NCBI GenBank assembly: GCA_024278395.1
Contig: JAJRTG010000010.1
Span: forward strand, 1-5,957
DNA from: Fidelibacterota bacterium
GTDB lineage: Bacteria > Bipolaricaulota > Bipolaricaulia > UBA7950 > UBA9294
DNA length: 5,957 nt
Reading direction: 5' to 3'
Below, in pieces: positions 5,821 to 5,957 of this stretch (positions are counted from its first letter, which is position 1; each line of letters opens with the position of its first letter). The notes below the pieces were generated by a model that saw only the letters and a list, made by a program, of their open reading frames with translations, was not told the origin of the DNA and searched no databases. Position numbers and translations under genes: made by a program.

Positions 5821-5957
5821 TTAAGAGACGATCTCTCCGAGGAGATTGAGCCAATCGTGGAGCAGGCGTGGCATGAGGAAACGTTCGCGCACGTGTTCAC
5901 GACCCGCCCGTCCCAGTTTGCCACCGAGATCGGGATTCGTCAATATCTCCAACACCC
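5821..5957 (-). CDS. C-terminal end of a GT4 glycosyltransferase, possibly a second TreT-like enzyme
   Basis: The last 44 codons and TAA stop of a gene entering from the right edge. It reads VLEILTNPDLGGKLGRAGRE then HVRERFLMPRLLHDWLNLLG and EIVS. The pattern LLxNPxLxxxLGxxGRExVxExF is the C-terminal helix end of GT4 (GT-B) glycosyltransferases. The continuation FLxPRLLxDWLxLL resembles the tail of TreT proteins (FLITRHLxDYLxL type) more than the usual GT4 tail, so a TreT paralogue is plausible. The catalytic region is off the window, so donor and acceptor cannot be determined. It lies 197 bp upstream of the ROK gene on the same strand. No U-tract terminator follows it, so read-through into the operon is possible. 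Confidence 0.75.
   Translation of the reverse strand, partial: VLEILTNPDLGGKLGRAGREHVRERFLMPRLLHDWLNLLGEIVS

Noticed and set aside
5646..5924. A 92-codon minus-strand open frame across the promoter region
   Set aside because: It overlaps the glycosyltransferase C-terminus in a different frame, runs through the promoter and palindrome, and shows no recognisable protein features.
1..5957. CRISPR arrays, tRNA or rRNA genes, insertion sequences
   Set aside because: I saw no regular repeat-spacer pattern, no cloverleaf or rRNA sequence, and no transposase or terminal inverted repeats.

Overview
The window is about 6 kb of a fairly GC-rich bacterial genome. It is almost entirely coding, and every gene lies on the minus strand. 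It carries one sugar-uptake and sugar-conversion operon. In the direction of transcription (right to left) the order is: the C-terminal end of a GT4 glycosyltransferase that looks TreT-like (5821-5957, cut by the window edge), a ROK-family regulator (4556-5623), a periplasmic sugar-binding protein (3203-4465), two CUT1-type permeases (2265-3134 and 1408-2265), a stand-alone (alpha/alpha)6 hydrolase related to the C-terminal domain of glycogen debranching enzymes (236-1411), and the first 70 codons of a trehalose synthase, TreT (1-210, cut by the left edge).

The genes are tightly packed. Both permease/permease and permease/hydrolase junctions are start-stop overlaps, and the hydrolase-treT gap is 25 bp. 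No convincing intrinsic terminator is visible. The best promoter in the window, a TTGACA box with 17 bp spacing to an extended -10, lies just upstream of the ROK gene. It is followed within about 15 bp by a perfect 12-bp AT-rich palindrome that is a natural candidate for a ROK operator. The simplest reading is an autoregulated operon. The ROK protein senses a sugar, the ABC transporter imports an alpha-glucoside (probably trehalose or maltose type), the hydrolase cleaves an alpha-glucosidic bond, and TreT interconverts trehalose with NDP-glucose plus glucose. The transporter's ATPase is not encoded here and must come from elsewhere.

Post-transcriptional structure is visible at two points. The binding-protein/permease gap has a 12-13 bp GC-rich hairpin followed directly by a small hairpin that pairs the permease ribosome binding site. 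The binding-protein leader holds a second, apparently orphan, Shine-Dalgarno sequence.

Organism: a bacterium with strong AGGAGG-type ribosome binding sites. A TreT gene next to a CUT1 transporter recalls Thermococcales, Thermotogales and other thermophilic or anaerobic lineages, including candidate phyla such as Bipolaricaulota. This taxonomic suggestion is a weak inference from gene content. I do not see a wholly new system. The most interesting points are the TreT-like sequences on both sides of the operon, the stand-alone debranching-type hydrolase of unknown substrate, and the regulatory structures.
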